Positions 7,060 to 14,957 of a stretch of 26,137 nucleotides of DNA are shown piece after piece; the stretch's first letter is position 1; every line of letters starts with the position of its first letter. The stretch is from an uncultured Methylobacillus sp. (GTDB lineage Bacteria; Pseudomonadota; Gammaproteobacteria; Burkholderiales; Methylophilaceae). Under the pieces are notes generated by a model. The model searched no databases, had not been told where the DNA came from, and worked only from the letters and a program-made list of their open reading frames with translations. The position numbers and the translations under genes were made by a program. The stretch is taken from contig CAMLDO010000029.1 of assembly GCA_946478865.1 (NCBI GenBank), positions 1 through 26,137 on the forward strand, given 5' to 3'.

Positions 7060-8757
7060 ATGAGCTATCAGGTGCTGGCGCGCAAATGGCGCCCCAAGAC
7101 ATTCCAGGAACTGGTCGGCCAGGAGCACGTCGTCCGCGCCCTTTCCAATGCCCTCGAGCAGCAGCGCCTGCATCATGCCTACCTCTTCACAGGGACCCGC
7201 GGCGTAGGGAAAACCACGCTGGCGCGTATACTTGCCAAAGCGCTTAACTGCGAAACCGGAATTACTGCGCAACCCTGCGGCGTATGCTCCGCCTGTACCG
7301 AGATCGACAAGGGCCGTTTCGTCGATATGCTGGAAGTGGACGCGGCTTCCAATACCAAGGTCGACCAGATGCGCGACCTGCTGGAAAACGCGCAGTACGC
7401 TCCTACCGTAGCGCGCTTCAAAGTGTTCATCATCGACGAAGTGCACATGCTCTCCACCTCGTCCTTCAATGCGATGCTGAAGACGCTGGAAGAGCCTCCG
7501 GCACACGTCAAGTTCATTCTCGCGACCACCGATCCGCAGAAAATGCCGGTCACGGTGCTGTCGCGCTGCCTGCAGTTCAACCTGCGTCAAATGCCGGCGC
7601 CGGCTATTACCGAGCACCTGCAGGCTGTCCTGCAAAAGGAATCGATCACGGCCGAAACGGTCGCGCTGCAACTGATTGCGCGCGCAGCCTCCGGCAGTAT
7701 GCGCGATGCGCTCTCGCTGCTCGACCAGGCCATCGCATACGGTCTAGGCGCGGTGCGCGAAGCCGATGTACGCGCCATGCTCGGCGCCATCGACCAGAGT
7801 TACCTTTTCACCCTGCTGCAGGCTCTTGCTCGTCGCGATGGAACCGGGCTGCTGGCTGTGGCACGCAATATGGAAGAGCGCAGCCTGTCCTTCGACGCGG
7901 CACTAGGCGAACTTGCCTTGCTGCTGCATCAGGTCGCGCTGGCTCAAACCGTGCCGGACGCTATTCCAGCCGATCTGCCGGAACGAGCTCAGATCCTCGA
8001 ACTGGCAACGCTGTTCCGACCGGAAGATATCCAGCTTTACTATCAGATCGCCCTGCTCGCGCGGCGCGACCTGGGACTGGCGCCCGACGAATACGCCGGC
8101 TTCAGCATGTGCCTGCTGCGCATGCTGGCTTTCACACCGGGCGAGACGCCTGCTGTCAAGCCTGCAACGCTCCACCCAACTACAACTGCGGCACCACCGC
8201 CCGCCCCTGCTGCTGTTCCGCAACCGTCGAGACAATCGGCCCCAGTCGCCTTGGAGGAGCCGGTCCAGGACTACGCCCCTCCGCTCGAACAGAGGAGTGA
8301 ACGAGCGCAGGAGATACCAGGACAGGATATCAACAACCCCGCCGAGGAGCCTTCCACAGCGATTACCACGCCGGTTTTCGACGGCAACTGGCGCGAATTG
8401 GTGGATAAGCTGAAATTATCTGGCATGGCACGCATGCTGGCTCAGAACTGCGCGCTGGAAGAGTTTGATGGCAATCGCATTCGCCTCTCCGTTCCGCCCG
8501 AGCATAAACATCTGCTCGACAACACGTATCAGGAAAAACTGCGGGCGACACTTCGCGACCATTTCGGCAAACATTTGCAGGTTGCCATCGACATTGGCAA
8601 TGCGAGCATGAATACCCCGGCTCGCCAGATTAATCAGGAAAAGGCCGCACGCCAGGCCGAGGCAGAAGCCTCGATCCAGAACGATCCTTTCGTACGCGAC
8701 CTCATGGAAAGCTTCGGCGCGACCATTATTCCGTCCACTATCAAACCGGCCCAGTAA
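7060..8757 (+). CDS. dnaX: DNA polymerase III subunit tau/gamma (clamp loader)
   Basis: A 565-residue AAA+ motor of the clamp loader that places the beta sliding clamp on primed DNA; tau also bridges the core polymerases and the helicase. Residues 45-52 GTRGVGKT are the Walker A motif. Cys64, 73, 76 and 79 form the zinc module. DEVH at 126-129 is Walker B. SRC at 168-170 supplies the arginine finger. A Pro/Ala-rich linker (about 365-440) separates the collar domain from the tau-specific C-terminus. The frame is open further upstream through the 4.5S gene, but [15 protein letters not shown] at ATG 7060 is the family's standard start. No strong ribosome-binding site precedes it. I see no A-AAA-AAG type slippery site, so a frameshifted gamma form is not evident. 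It heads dnaX-ybaB-recR. Confidence 0.96.
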   Translation: MSYQVLARKWRPKTFQELVGQEHVVRALSNALEQQRLHHAYLFTGTRGVGKTTLARILAKALNCETGITAQPCGVCSACTEIDKGRFVDMLEVDAASNTKVDQMRDLLENAQYAPTVARFKVFIIDEVHMLSTSSFNAMLKTLEEPPAHVKFILATTDPQKMPVTVLSRCLQFNLRQMPAPAITEHLQAVLQKESITAETVALQLIARAASGSMRDALSLLDQAIAYGLGAVREADVRAMLGAIDQSYLFTLLQALARRDGTGLLAVARNMEERSLSFDAALGELALLLHQVALAQTVPDAIPADLPERAQILELATLFRPEDIQLYYQIALLARRDLGLAPDEYAGFSMCLLRMLAFTPGETPAVKPATLHPTTTAAPPPAPAAVPQPSRQSAPVALEEPVQDYAPPLEQRSERAQEIPGQDINNPAEEPSTAITTPVFDGNWRELVDKLKLSGMARMLAQNCALEEFDGNRIRLSVPPEHKHLLDNTYQEKLRATLRDHFGKHLQVAIDIGNASMNTPARQINQEKAARQAEAEASIQNDPFVRDLMESFGATIIPSTIKPAQ

Positions 8758-8785
8758 CGCTGGGCACCCATTTCAGGAGAATCAT

Positions 8786-9112
8786 ATGATCAAAGGCGGC
8801 TTGGGCAACCTGATGAAACAGGCCCAGCAAATGCAGGAAAACATGAAGCGCGCCCAGGAAGAACTGGGCAAGATCGAAGTCGAAGGTCAGTCGGGCGCAG
8901 GTTTGGTCAAGGTGACGATGACCTGTCGCCACGACGTCAAGCGCGTGCAGATCGACGATAGCCTGATCGGCGACGACAAGGACATGCTGGAGGATCTGGT
9001 TGCGGCAGCTATCAACGATGCCGTACGCAAGGTAGAAGCCACTTCTCAGGAGAAAATGAGCGGCCTCATGGGCGGTATGCCTCTGCCGCCTGGCATGAAG
9101 CTGCCGTTCTAA
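8786..9112 (+). CDS. ybaB: YbaB/EbfC family nucleoid-associated protein
   Basis: A 108-residue DNA-binding protein. The family forms dimers shaped like tweezers and binds DNA as a nucleoid component. The start [20 protein letters not shown], an amphipathic N-terminal helix, is characteristic. The middle [19 protein letters not shown] forms the core beta strands. The Gly/Met/Pro-rich end ([15 protein letters not shown]) is typical of the family. ATG 8786 follows AGGAGA at 8775-8780. It lies 28 bp after dnaX and 30 bp before recR, the conserved dnaX-ybaB-recR order, which suggests a link to replication-associated repair. Confidence 0.96.
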   Translation: MIKGGLGNLMKQAQQMQENMKRAQEELGKIEVEGQSGAGLVKVTMTCRHDVKRVQIDDSLIGDDKDMLEDLVAAAINDAVRKVEATSQEKMSGLMGGMPLPPGMKLPF

Positions 9113-9142
9113 CAGGCAAGCCTACCGGCATCCTGTTGCCGC

Positions 9143-9742
9143 ATGAAAAACCCTACCTCCCTCGACAATCTGGTGGAAGCCCTGCGCTGCCTTCCCGGCG
9201 TGGGGCCGAAATCCGCCTTGCGGATGGCCTATCACCTCCTCCAGCGCGACCGTAGTGGCGCAAATAATCTTGCCCAAGCTTTGCAAGGGGCACTGGAACA
9301 GATCGGCCACTGCACCTCGTGCAACAACTTCAGCGAGCAGCCCGTATGCAGCCTCTGCGCTACCGGCAATCGCGATGCCCGACTGCTATGCGTGGTGGAG
9401 ATGCCGACCGATCTCATGATGCTGGAGCAGACTCATACCTACCATGGCATGTACTTCGTGCTGATGGGCCGCCTGTCTCCGCTCGATGGCATCGGGCCGC
9501 GGGAAATTCATCTCGATCGCCTGTTGAAACGCGCACAGGACGGTATCGTGGAGGAAGTAATACTCGCGACCAACTACACGGTGGAAGGCGAAGCTACTGC
9601 GCACTATGTCAGCGAACTGCTGAAGGCGCGCGGCATCAAGGTGAGCCGTATTGCGAGAGGACTGCCGATGGGGGGAGAAATCGAGAACGTGGACAGCGGT
9701 ACATTGGCACAGGCGCTCATGGAGCGCCGCGCCGTCAAATAA
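9143..9742 (+). CDS. recR: Recombination mediator RecR
   Basis: A 199-residue protein that with RecO/RecF helps load RecA onto SSB-coated gaps. The helix-hairpin-helix [17 protein letters not shown] (from residue 17) binds DNA. Cys57, 60, 69 and 72 make the zinc finger. The Toprim domain begins near residue 79 ([15 protein letters not shown]) and contains the conserved [20 protein letters not shown] region. The C-terminal Walker-B-like part includes [14 protein letters not shown] and [17 protein letters not shown]. Length is normal. Its last codons overlap by 8 bp with the 3' end of gph on the opposite strand, so the two converge with no terminator between them. Confidence 0.96.
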   Translation: MKNPTSLDNLVEALRCLPGVGPKSALRMAYHLLQRDRSGANNLAQALQGALEQIGHCTSCNNFSEQPVCSLCATGNRDARLLCVVEMPTDLMMLEQTHTYHGMYFVLMGRLSPLDGIGPREIHLDRLLKRAQDGIVEEVILATNYTVEGEATAHYVSELLKARGIKVSRIARGLPMGGEIENVDSGTLAQALMERRAVK

Positions 9743-10409
9743 CGAGCGTTTCGCGCAACCCTAGGCGCTGCAATAGCTCCTGCGGCGTATCGATCATGAA
9801 ATCGGCGCGCCAGCTTTCGGGCACATCGTGCTCATCCAGATAACCCCAGCGCGCCACAACTGTTTGCATGCCCGCCGCCTTGCCAGCAATGATATCGCGC
9901 TCGGCATCGCCAACATAGAGGCATAGTTCCGGACGGCAAATCGAGAGTTCACATGCGAGCAGCAACGTATCGGGATAAGGTTTGGGGCGCTCGGCATCAT
10001 CGCCGCTGACGATACAGGCAGAGCGGTCGGTAAGTTGCAGCGCATCCATGAGGCGCCCGGTGAAGCGACGTGGTTTGTTGGTCACCACACCCCACTGCAT
10101 TCCGGCCGCCTCGATCACCTCCAGTACTTCGCCCATCCCATCGAACAGCTGCGGTGCACGAGTAAACACCTGATCGTACAGATCAAGGTACTCGTCGCGC
10201 ATCGCAGGGAATTCGGAATCAGCAGGCGTCAGGTCAAAGCCGATACCCAGCAGTCCGCGCGAACCGTGCGAAGCGAAGGGACGTATCGTCTCCTGCGGCA
10301 GAGGCGACAACCCATGGCGCTCGCGCTGCAGATTGAGCGCAAGGCCGAGATCAGGAGCGGTATCAGCCAGCGTGCCGTCGAGGTCGAACAGGATGGTCTT
10401 GATCGTCAT
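9735..10409 (-). CDS. gph: Phosphoglycolate phosphatase (HAD superfamily)
   Basis: A 224-residue HAD hydrolase. Motif I is DLDGT (residues 9-13, nucleophile and acid/base Asp), motif II VVTNKP, motif III the lysine in RPKPYPD, and motif IV VGDAERD. A C1-type helical cap follows motif I. In an autotroph the natural role is hydrolysis of 2-phosphoglycolate made by RuBisCO's oxygenase reaction. Neighbouring-gene evidence agrees with Gph: the ubiG-gph pair is common in proteobacteria. Closely related HAD enzymes act on other phosphates (one group has been linked to MurNAc-6-phosphate), so the substrate is inferred. ATG 10409 overlaps the ubiG stop as ATGA (10406-10409), implying translational coupling. 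Confidence 0.85.
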   Translation of the reverse strand: MTIKTILFDLDGTLADTAPDLGLALNLQRERHGLSPLPQETIRPFASHGSRGLLGIGFDLTPADSEFPAMRDEYLDLYDQVFTRAPQLFDGMGEVLEVIEAAGMQWGVVTNKPRRFTGRLMDALQLTDRSACIVSGDDAERPKPYPDTLLLACELSICRPELCLYVGDAERDIIAGKAAGMQTVVARWGYLDEHDVPESWRADFMIDTPQELLQRLGLRETLVI

Positions 10410-11095
10410 TTCGTCGCATGCAGAATATAGTTGACGGCAACATCGCTGCCGAGAGAGTAGTGCTTGGTCAGCGGGTTGTAACTCATTCCCGTCAGGCTAA
10501 CAACATCTAACCCTGCCACTCGGCACCATGCCGACAATTCCGAAGGCTTGATGAATTTGCGGTAATCATGCGTCCCCTTAGGCAGCATGTTCAACACATA
10601 TTCAGCACCGATCACGGCAAATAGATAAGACTTGGGGTTGCGATTGAGTGTCGAGAAAAACACGCGGCCACCCGGTTTGGCCAGGCGCGCGCATGCTGCA
10701 ACAACCGCCTCAGGATCAGGCACATGCTCCAGCATTTCCATGCAGGTAACGACATCGAAACTTGCAGGCTGCTCTTCAGCCAGCGCCTCCACGGACACCA
10801 GACGATAATCGACAGCAGCCCCACTCTCCAGCTTGTGTAGCTGCGCCACCTTGAGTGCCTTTTCGCCCAGGTCGATTCCGGTAACTTCTGCGCCACGCCG
10901 GGCCATGGACTCGGAAAGAATACCGCCGCCGCAGCCCACATCGAGCACTCGCTTGCCATTCAATCCTGCGATGCTATCGATATAATTGAGCCGCAATGGA
11001 TTGATATCGTGCAGCGGCTTGAATTCGCTGGAAGGATCCCACCAGCGATGCGCCAGCGCGGCGAATTTCTGCAGTTCCGCCGGATCGGCGTTCAT
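10406..11095 (-). CDS. ubiG: Ubiquinone biosynthesis O-methyltransferase UbiG
   Basis: A 229-residue class I SAM-dependent methyltransferase that carries out both O-methylations of the ubiquinone ring (C5- and C6-hydroxyls). The start [19 protein letters not shown] is the UbiG hallmark. The SAM-binding motif [20 protein letters not shown] follows, then the acidic motif GIDLGEKAL and motif [18 protein letters not shown]. The C-terminal [12 protein letters not shown] and [13 protein letters not shown] segments are also family-typical. The frame is open further upstream (ATG 11125 and beyond). ATG 11095 is chosen because it overlaps the deaminase stop as ATGA (11092-11095) and gives the standard N-terminus. 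Confidence 0.95.
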   Translation of the reverse strand: MNADPAELQKFAALAHRWWDPSSEFKPLHDINPLRLNYIDSIAGLNGKRVLDVGCGGGILSESMARRGAEVTGIDLGEKALKVAQLHKLESGAAVDYRLVSVEALAEEQPASFDVVTCMEMLEHVPDPEAVVAACARLAKPGGRVFFSTLNRNPKSYLFAVIGAEYVLNMLPKGTHDYRKFIKPSELSAWCRVAGLDVVSLTGMSYNPLTKHYSLGSDVAVNYILHATK

Positions 11096-12441
11096 TGGTG
11101 AAACGGTTTCAGTCTGCCCTGCCATTGTGTTGCAATCTCCTTGAGCTCGGCCTGATCGATGTGCGTATGAATACCGCGCTCGTAACATAGTTCGCCCGCG
11201 ACCCAGGTGTGCGTTACATGCTCGCGTCCGGCTACATATACGAGGTGTGAAACCGGGTCGTAGCAGGGCTGCATTTCGACAGAGGAAAAATCGACGGCCA
11301 CCATGTCCGCGAGCTTGCCCGGCTCGAGCGAACCGATATTATCGTCCATCCCCAGCGCGCGCGCACCATTGATCGTAGCCATTTCCAGCATCTGGTAGGC
11401 AGGCAGCACAGCGGCATTACCTGATGACTTGGCAATCAGGGCCGCCAGTCGCATTTCGGCAAAAATATCGAGACGATTGTTGCTGGCCGAACCATCCGTT
11501 CCCAGCGTCACGTTGACACCCGCTTCCACCATCTGGGCAATAGGAGCGATCCCGCTTCCCAGCTTGAGATTGGAGCTTGGGCAATGCGCCACATGGGCGC
11601 CCTGCACCGCCATGGTTTCAATTTCTATCTGCGTCATGTGAACGCAATGCGCCGCCAGTACATTCGGCCCCATCAAGCCGAGTTCGGTCAGCCGCTGATA
11701 GGGCCGCATACCGAACTGCGTCACGCTTTGCTCGATTTCGTCCACTGTTTCCTGCATGTGCAGGTGTATGTTAACGCCCAATTGGTCCGCGTACGTCAGC
11801 ACCTTGGAGAACACCTTGTCATTCACGGTATACGGTGCATGAGGAGCAAGACAGGTCGAGATACGTTCATGACCACGCAGCGCATCCCGGACTGCAAATC
11901 CCTTGTTCAAATAATCATCGGCATCAGCGGCATAAGGCGAAGGAAAATCCAGCACCACCATGCCCAGCGAGGCCCGCATCCCTGACTGAAGCACGGCTTC
12001 TGCAGCAGCCTGCGGGAAGAAATACATGTCGTTGAAGCTGGTAACGCCGCCTTTCAGCATTTCAGCGCAGGCCAGCAAGGTTCCATCACGCACGAATCGT
12101 TCCGAAACCATCTGCCCTTCTGCCGGCCAGATATGCTGGCTTAACCAGGTCATCAGCGGCTGATCGTCCGCCATCCCGCGCATCAGCGCCATGGCGGCAT
12201 GTGTATGCGTATTCACAAGCCCCGGGATCAGCGCATGCTGAGGAAGACTGATCGTTTCCACCGGCTGATAGCGCTGCCGTGCGTCTACACTCGCCAGTAC
12301 GTCTAGAACACGGCCATCGTCCACAATCACGGTGGCATGCTCATGAACCTCGCCCCGTGGCGTCACGGGAATAATCCAGCGCGCCTCGATGGCAAGTTGC
12401 GGGCGAGAATTAAAATTGCTGGCTTCCATTGCGTTACCCAT
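11092..12441 (-). CDS. mtaD: 5-methylthioadenosine/S-adenosylhomocysteine deaminase-like amidohydrolase (TRZ/ATZ family)
   Basis: A 449-residue metal-dependent amidohydrolase. His79 and His81 (in [14 protein letters not shown]) begin the metal site. HLHMQET, AAHCVHM and [12 protein letters not shown] supply the other conserved metal and substrate-binding blocks. This pattern is that of enzymes deaminating SAH or methylthioadenosine to the inosyl form. The substrate is inferred from family and context: it is translationally coupled to ubiG, whose reaction releases SAH, and I see no SAH hydrolase in the window. The start is unusual. ATG 12441 begins on the base after the U-tract of the ompA terminator and has no ribosome-binding site; ATG 12429 is an alternative. 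The TRZ/ATZ family also includes atrazine/guanine-type hydrolases, so other substrates are possible. Confidence 0.8.
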   Translation of the reverse strand: MGNAMEASNFNSRPQLAIEARWIIPVTPRGEVHEHATVIVDDGRVLDVLASVDARQRYQPVETISLPQHALIPGLVNTHTHAAMALMRGMADDQPLMTWLSQHIWPAEGQMVSERFVRDGTLLACAEMLKGGVTSFNDMYFFPQAAAEAVLQSGMRASLGMVVLDFPSPYAADADDYLNKGFAVRDALRGHERISTCLAPHAPYTVNDKVFSKVLTYADQLGVNIHLHMQETVDEIEQSVTQFGMRPYQRLTELGLMGPNVLAAHCVHMTQIEIETMAVQGAHVAHCPSSNLKLGSGIAPIAQMVEAGVNVTLGTDGSASNNRLDIFAEMRLAALIAKSSGNAAVLPAYQMLEMATINGARALGMDDNIGSLEPGKLADMVAVDFSSVEMQPCYDPVSHLVYVAGREHVTHTWVAGELCYERGIHTHIDQAELKEIATQWQGRLKPFHQ

Positions 12442-12468
12442 AAAAAAGCCCCGACAAGCGGGGCTTTT
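12442..12468 (-). terminator. Intrinsic terminator of ompA, abutting the next start codon
   Basis: On the minus strand AAAAGCCCCG (12468-12459) pairs with CGGGGCTTTT (12453-12444) around a 5-nt loop, and the U-tract runs to 12442. The next base, 12441, is the A of the deaminase ATG. Confidence 0.9.
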
Positions 12469-12488
12469 GAGTCTGGAGAATCAGACGC

Positions 12489-13601
12489 TTACTTTTCAGA
12501 TTGGCGCTGAGCTTCCACTTCGACCACAACGCGGCGGTTCGGCTGCAGGCAATCGATTGCCTTCTTGCCATACACGCCCTTGCAATCGACGACAGGCTCC
12601 TTCTCGCCCTTGCCAACTGCATGCAGACGGCTTTCTTCGATGCCTTGGCTGGTCAGGTACTTCTTGACGCTGGCAGCACGGCGCTCGGAGAGCTTCTGGT
12701 TGTAGCTGTCGGTACCGATACGGTCGGTGTGACCAGTGATCAGAACGAGCTCAACTTCCGGATGTGCCTTCATCTTTTCGACAACTTCCTTGTCGAGGAT
12801 GGTCTTGCCTTCATCGCGCAGGTTAGCCTTGTCGAAATCGAACAACACTTCGGCAGACAGAGTGATCTTCTCGAAAGCCGGCTTGTCCGGACCGACTTCC
12901 TGAGCCGGTTCGGCTTCCTGCATCGGAGGCAACGGCTCCTCGGCAGCCGGAGCAACTTCCTGCATTGCCGGTGCGGCCGGCTCGGCTACGGGTTCAGCTG
13001 CGGCAACCTTCTTGGGGGCGCCGAACTTGAACAGAACGCCGAAGTTCAGGTAGGTATTGCCGACAGTCTTGTCGTCGCTGAACAGCGTGTCGGTATCGTC
13101 CTTGGCACGGCTCCATACGTGACGGATATCAGCTTGCAGGCCCACGACTTCATTGAAGTGATATTGGAAACCGGCGCCCAAGTTAGCCATCCAGGAAGTC
13201 TTGCTGTCGCCAACATTGCCCGGATCGTAATCGATCTTGTTGCGTGCAACACCCAGACCGGCCAGCAGGAACGGACGGAAGCTGTCACGGCTCAGCATGT
13301 ACAAAGCGTCAACGCCAAACAGGGTTTGCTTGTACTCGCCACCAGTGAAGGCGTGATCGTCTTCGTCCGGCTTGGTATAGCTGCCGCCAACTTGCACGTC
13401 CCAGTGTTCGCTCAGTTCCTTACCGACACGGAAAGAATATGCTGCGCTGTCATCGTCAGCACGAAGATCGCTATCGGTATGCACCAGGCCGATGCCAGGC
13501 ATGACGTACCAGGCACCGCTATATGCTTCTTCTGCCGACACAGAGCCTGCAGCGAAGGTAAAAGCGCTGGCAAGAGCGAGATTGATGAGTTTAGTTTTCA
13601 T
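12489..13601 (-). CDS. OmpA-family outer membrane protein
   Basis: A 370-residue envelope protein. Signal peptide: MKTKLINLALASAFTFAAGS then VSAEEAY, with cleavage likely after VSA (about residue 23). Residues about 24-195 are an eight-stranded-type beta barrel with alternating aromatic strands (YSGAWYVMPGIGLVH, AYSFRVGKELSEHWDVQVGG, NTYLNFGVLFKFG). A Pro/Ala/Glu-rich linker (about 198-240) follows. The C-terminal OmpA domain (about 245-360) contains VLFDFDKANLRDEG and the peptidoglycan-binding segment TGHTDRIGTDSYNQKLSERR, with the conserved Asp and Arg. A Cys pair (in DCKG and DCLQ) probably forms a disulfide. ATG 13601 follows AAGAAGGA. It has its own promoter and terminator, as expected for a highly expressed porin tying the outer membrane to the cell wall. 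Confidence 0.93.
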   Translation of the reverse strand: MKTKLINLALASAFTFAAGSVSAEEAYSGAWYVMPGIGLVHTDSDLRADDDSAAYSFRVGKELSEHWDVQVGGSYTKPDEDDHAFTGGEYKQTLFGVDALYMLSRDSFRPFLLAGLGVARNKIDYDPGNVGDSKTSWMANLGAGFQYHFNEVVGLQADIRHVWSRAKDDTDTLFSDDKTVGNTYLNFGVLFKFGAPKKVAAAEPVAEPAAPAMQEVAPAAEEPLPPMQEAEPAQEVGPDKPAFEKITLSAEVLFDFDKANLRDEGKTILDKEVVEKMKAHPEVELVLITGHTDRIGTDSYNQKLSERRAASVKKYLTSQGIEESRLHAVGKGEKEPVVDCKGVYGKKAIDCLQPNRRVVVEVEAQRQSEK

Positions 13602-13637
13602 GGGGCGCGTTCCTTCTTCTTGATAAACTTAGTGGGA

Positions 13638-13666
13638 AATATACCGGCCTGATCACGCATGCGCAA
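13638..13666 (-). promoter_or_regulatory. Probable sigma-70 promoter of ompA
   Basis: On the minus strand TTGCGC (13666-13661) and TATATT (13643-13638) are 17 bp apart. This gives a leader of about 30 nt before the ompA ATG. The -10 is strong and the -35 weak. It lies just beyond the mfnB stop. Confidence 0.55.
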
Positions 13667-13677
13667 CGCCGCATCGC

Positions 13678-14385
13678 TCATCCGACCGTTTCTGCGGGCA
13701 TTCTGTTGCAAGAATGCAACACATTCCGCAAGTGCAACAAACGATCACGCTCTATCCGTGAGACGCGATTCGTTCCTCCGCATAATGCCCCGCGGAATCC
13801 TAAATAATCCGCTTGCAAAGGCAATAGTCCATATAGATCATCGACTGACAGCGAGCCTGCCAACCCTGTAAGCAAGCCAAGCTCCCGGGATTCCGTGACA
13901 AAACCCTCCAGAGCAGCGTCATCCATATGATGCCGCAGACGCTTTCCGTTCTTGAAAGCGGTATCCAGCATTACACCGTGAAAGCCTGCGCGGGCCAACC
14001 TAGGGATTAACCGCAAATCGGGCCTGTCATCGGCAAACAATACCGCAACAAGACTTATTCCCTGGGCCGCCAACGGCTGCAATGCTTCTATACACTCGGC
14101 ATGCCCGGCACCACCGAAAAAACCGATCTTGACGATATCGACTCCTGTAGCAGCCATTTCACGCACCGCTGAAACAACCAGTTCAGGGTGCATCGGCAGA
14201 TCACCGATGGTGGCGCTCACCGTCTTGCGAGAGGCAACCCTCTCCACGATGCCGCGCACAGTAGCGAGAGGCAACGCTCCCAACGCTCCGGCGGCAGGAT
14301 TCTTGAGGTCAATGATATCGGCCTCGCATTCGATGGCAATCAGCGCTTCCTCGATATCGGTGACGCTGGCAAGAATACGGCTCAT
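13678..14385 (-). CDS. mfnB: (5-formylfuran-3-yl)methyl phosphate synthase
   Basis: A 235-residue TIM-barrel enzyme of the MfnB (formerly DUF556) family. It condenses two glyceraldehyde 3-phosphates into the furan precursor of methanofuran. DIIDLKNPAAGALGAL places the Schiff-base lysine at residue 28. VDIVKIGFFGG gives Lys86, and MLDTAFKNGKRL gives Lys145/148, corresponding to the lysines known to be important in the Methanocaldococcus enzyme. In bacteria the family occurs with tetrahydromethanopterin-dependent C1 genes and would feed a methanofuran-like cofactor. ATG 14385 overlaps the stop of the DUF447 gene as ATGA. No terminator is visible after it, so transcripts may run into ompA. The archaeal function is established for the family; its use in this organism is inference. 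Confidence 0.88.
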   Translation of the reverse strand: MSRILASVTDIEEALIAIECEADIIDLKNPAAGALGALPLATVRGIVERVASRKTVSATIGDLPMHPELVVSAVREMAATGVDIVKIGFFGGAGHAECIEALQPLAAQGISLVAVLFADDRPDLRLIPRLARAGFHGVMLDTAFKNGKRLRHHMDDAALEGFVTESRELGLLTGLAGSLSVDDLYGLLPLQADYLGFRGALCGGTNRVSRIERDRLLHLRNVLHSCNRMPAETVG

Positions 14386-14957
14386 GCCTGATTGTCTCCC
14401 CGCAGTTCAGCGTTGTAGTTCTCTATTCGCTCCATCAGCCACGCCCAAGCCTGCAATTCGCGCTCGCCAGCAGTTTTTTCGATCGCAATCCTGAGATAAG
14501 CCGTTTCAGCGGCAATTTTTTCCGCCGGCAGCATATGCAGGCGACTCACCAGCACCGCAGCTTCGAGCACGGCAGCTTGCGCCCGATTGAAACCACGAAA
14601 TGGCCGGTGCATGGCTTCATGAACCACGCGGAACGTCAATTCGGGACGTACCGGGTCATCCTGGAGAGAGATCATTTCCAGCTCGCGATGCGCCAGCGCG
14701 GCATCCAGTACATAGCCTTCGATCTGCGTCGCTTGCCGAGTCGGCCATTCACGCCTGCCGGTAAGCGCTCCGGCAAATATACGCACATCATCCGTCAAAT
14801 TTATTACAGCGCGCTCGGTGCGCAGCAAATTGTCCAGGCTGGTCGATGGGCGAAACGGCGCAATGACCACATTGCCGTCACGCTCGCGAATACCGAAGGG
14901 GGCAATATGCGCACTACCATCTGGATTGACCGTGGTAATCACGGTTTCGTAAATCAT
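14382..14957 (-). CDS. DUF447 domain-containing protein (putative flavin/cofactor-binding, H4MPT gene cluster)
   Basis: A 191-residue soluble protein with no assigned reaction. The N-terminal half (MIYETVITTVNPDGSAHIAP then FGIRERDGNVVIAPFRPSTS) resembles the split-barrel of flavin-reductase-like/FMN-binding proteins and is the hallmark of DUF447. The C-terminal half is helical with RPFRGFNRAQAAVLEAAVLVSRL and may mediate dimerisation. DUF447 genes recur in archaeal methanogens and in bacterial methylotrophs near H4MPT biosynthesis genes, and here the gene is locked between DUF6513 and mfnB by 4-bp ATGA overlaps on both sides. A redox or binding step in H4MPT/methanofuran assembly is a reasonable inference but unproven. 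Confidence 0.8.
   Translation of the reverse strand: MIYETVITTVNPDGSAHIAPFGIRERDGNVVIAPFRPSTSLDNLLRTERAVINLTDDVRIFAGALTGRREWPTRQATQIEGYVLDAALAHRELEMISLQDDPVRPELTFRVVHEAMHRPFRGFNRAQAAVLEAAVLVSRLHMLPAEKIAAETAYLRIAIEKTAGERELQAWAWLMERIENYNAELRGDNQA

Noticed and set aside
12501..13652. 383-codon plus-strand frame opposite ompA
   Set aside because: Long, but complementary to a complete OmpA gene with signal peptide, barrel and OmpA domain; its translation shows no recognisable domain.
13655..13680. Terminator between mfnB and ompA
   Set aside because: The GC-rich GATGCG/CGCATG pairing is imperfect and short and has no U-tract.
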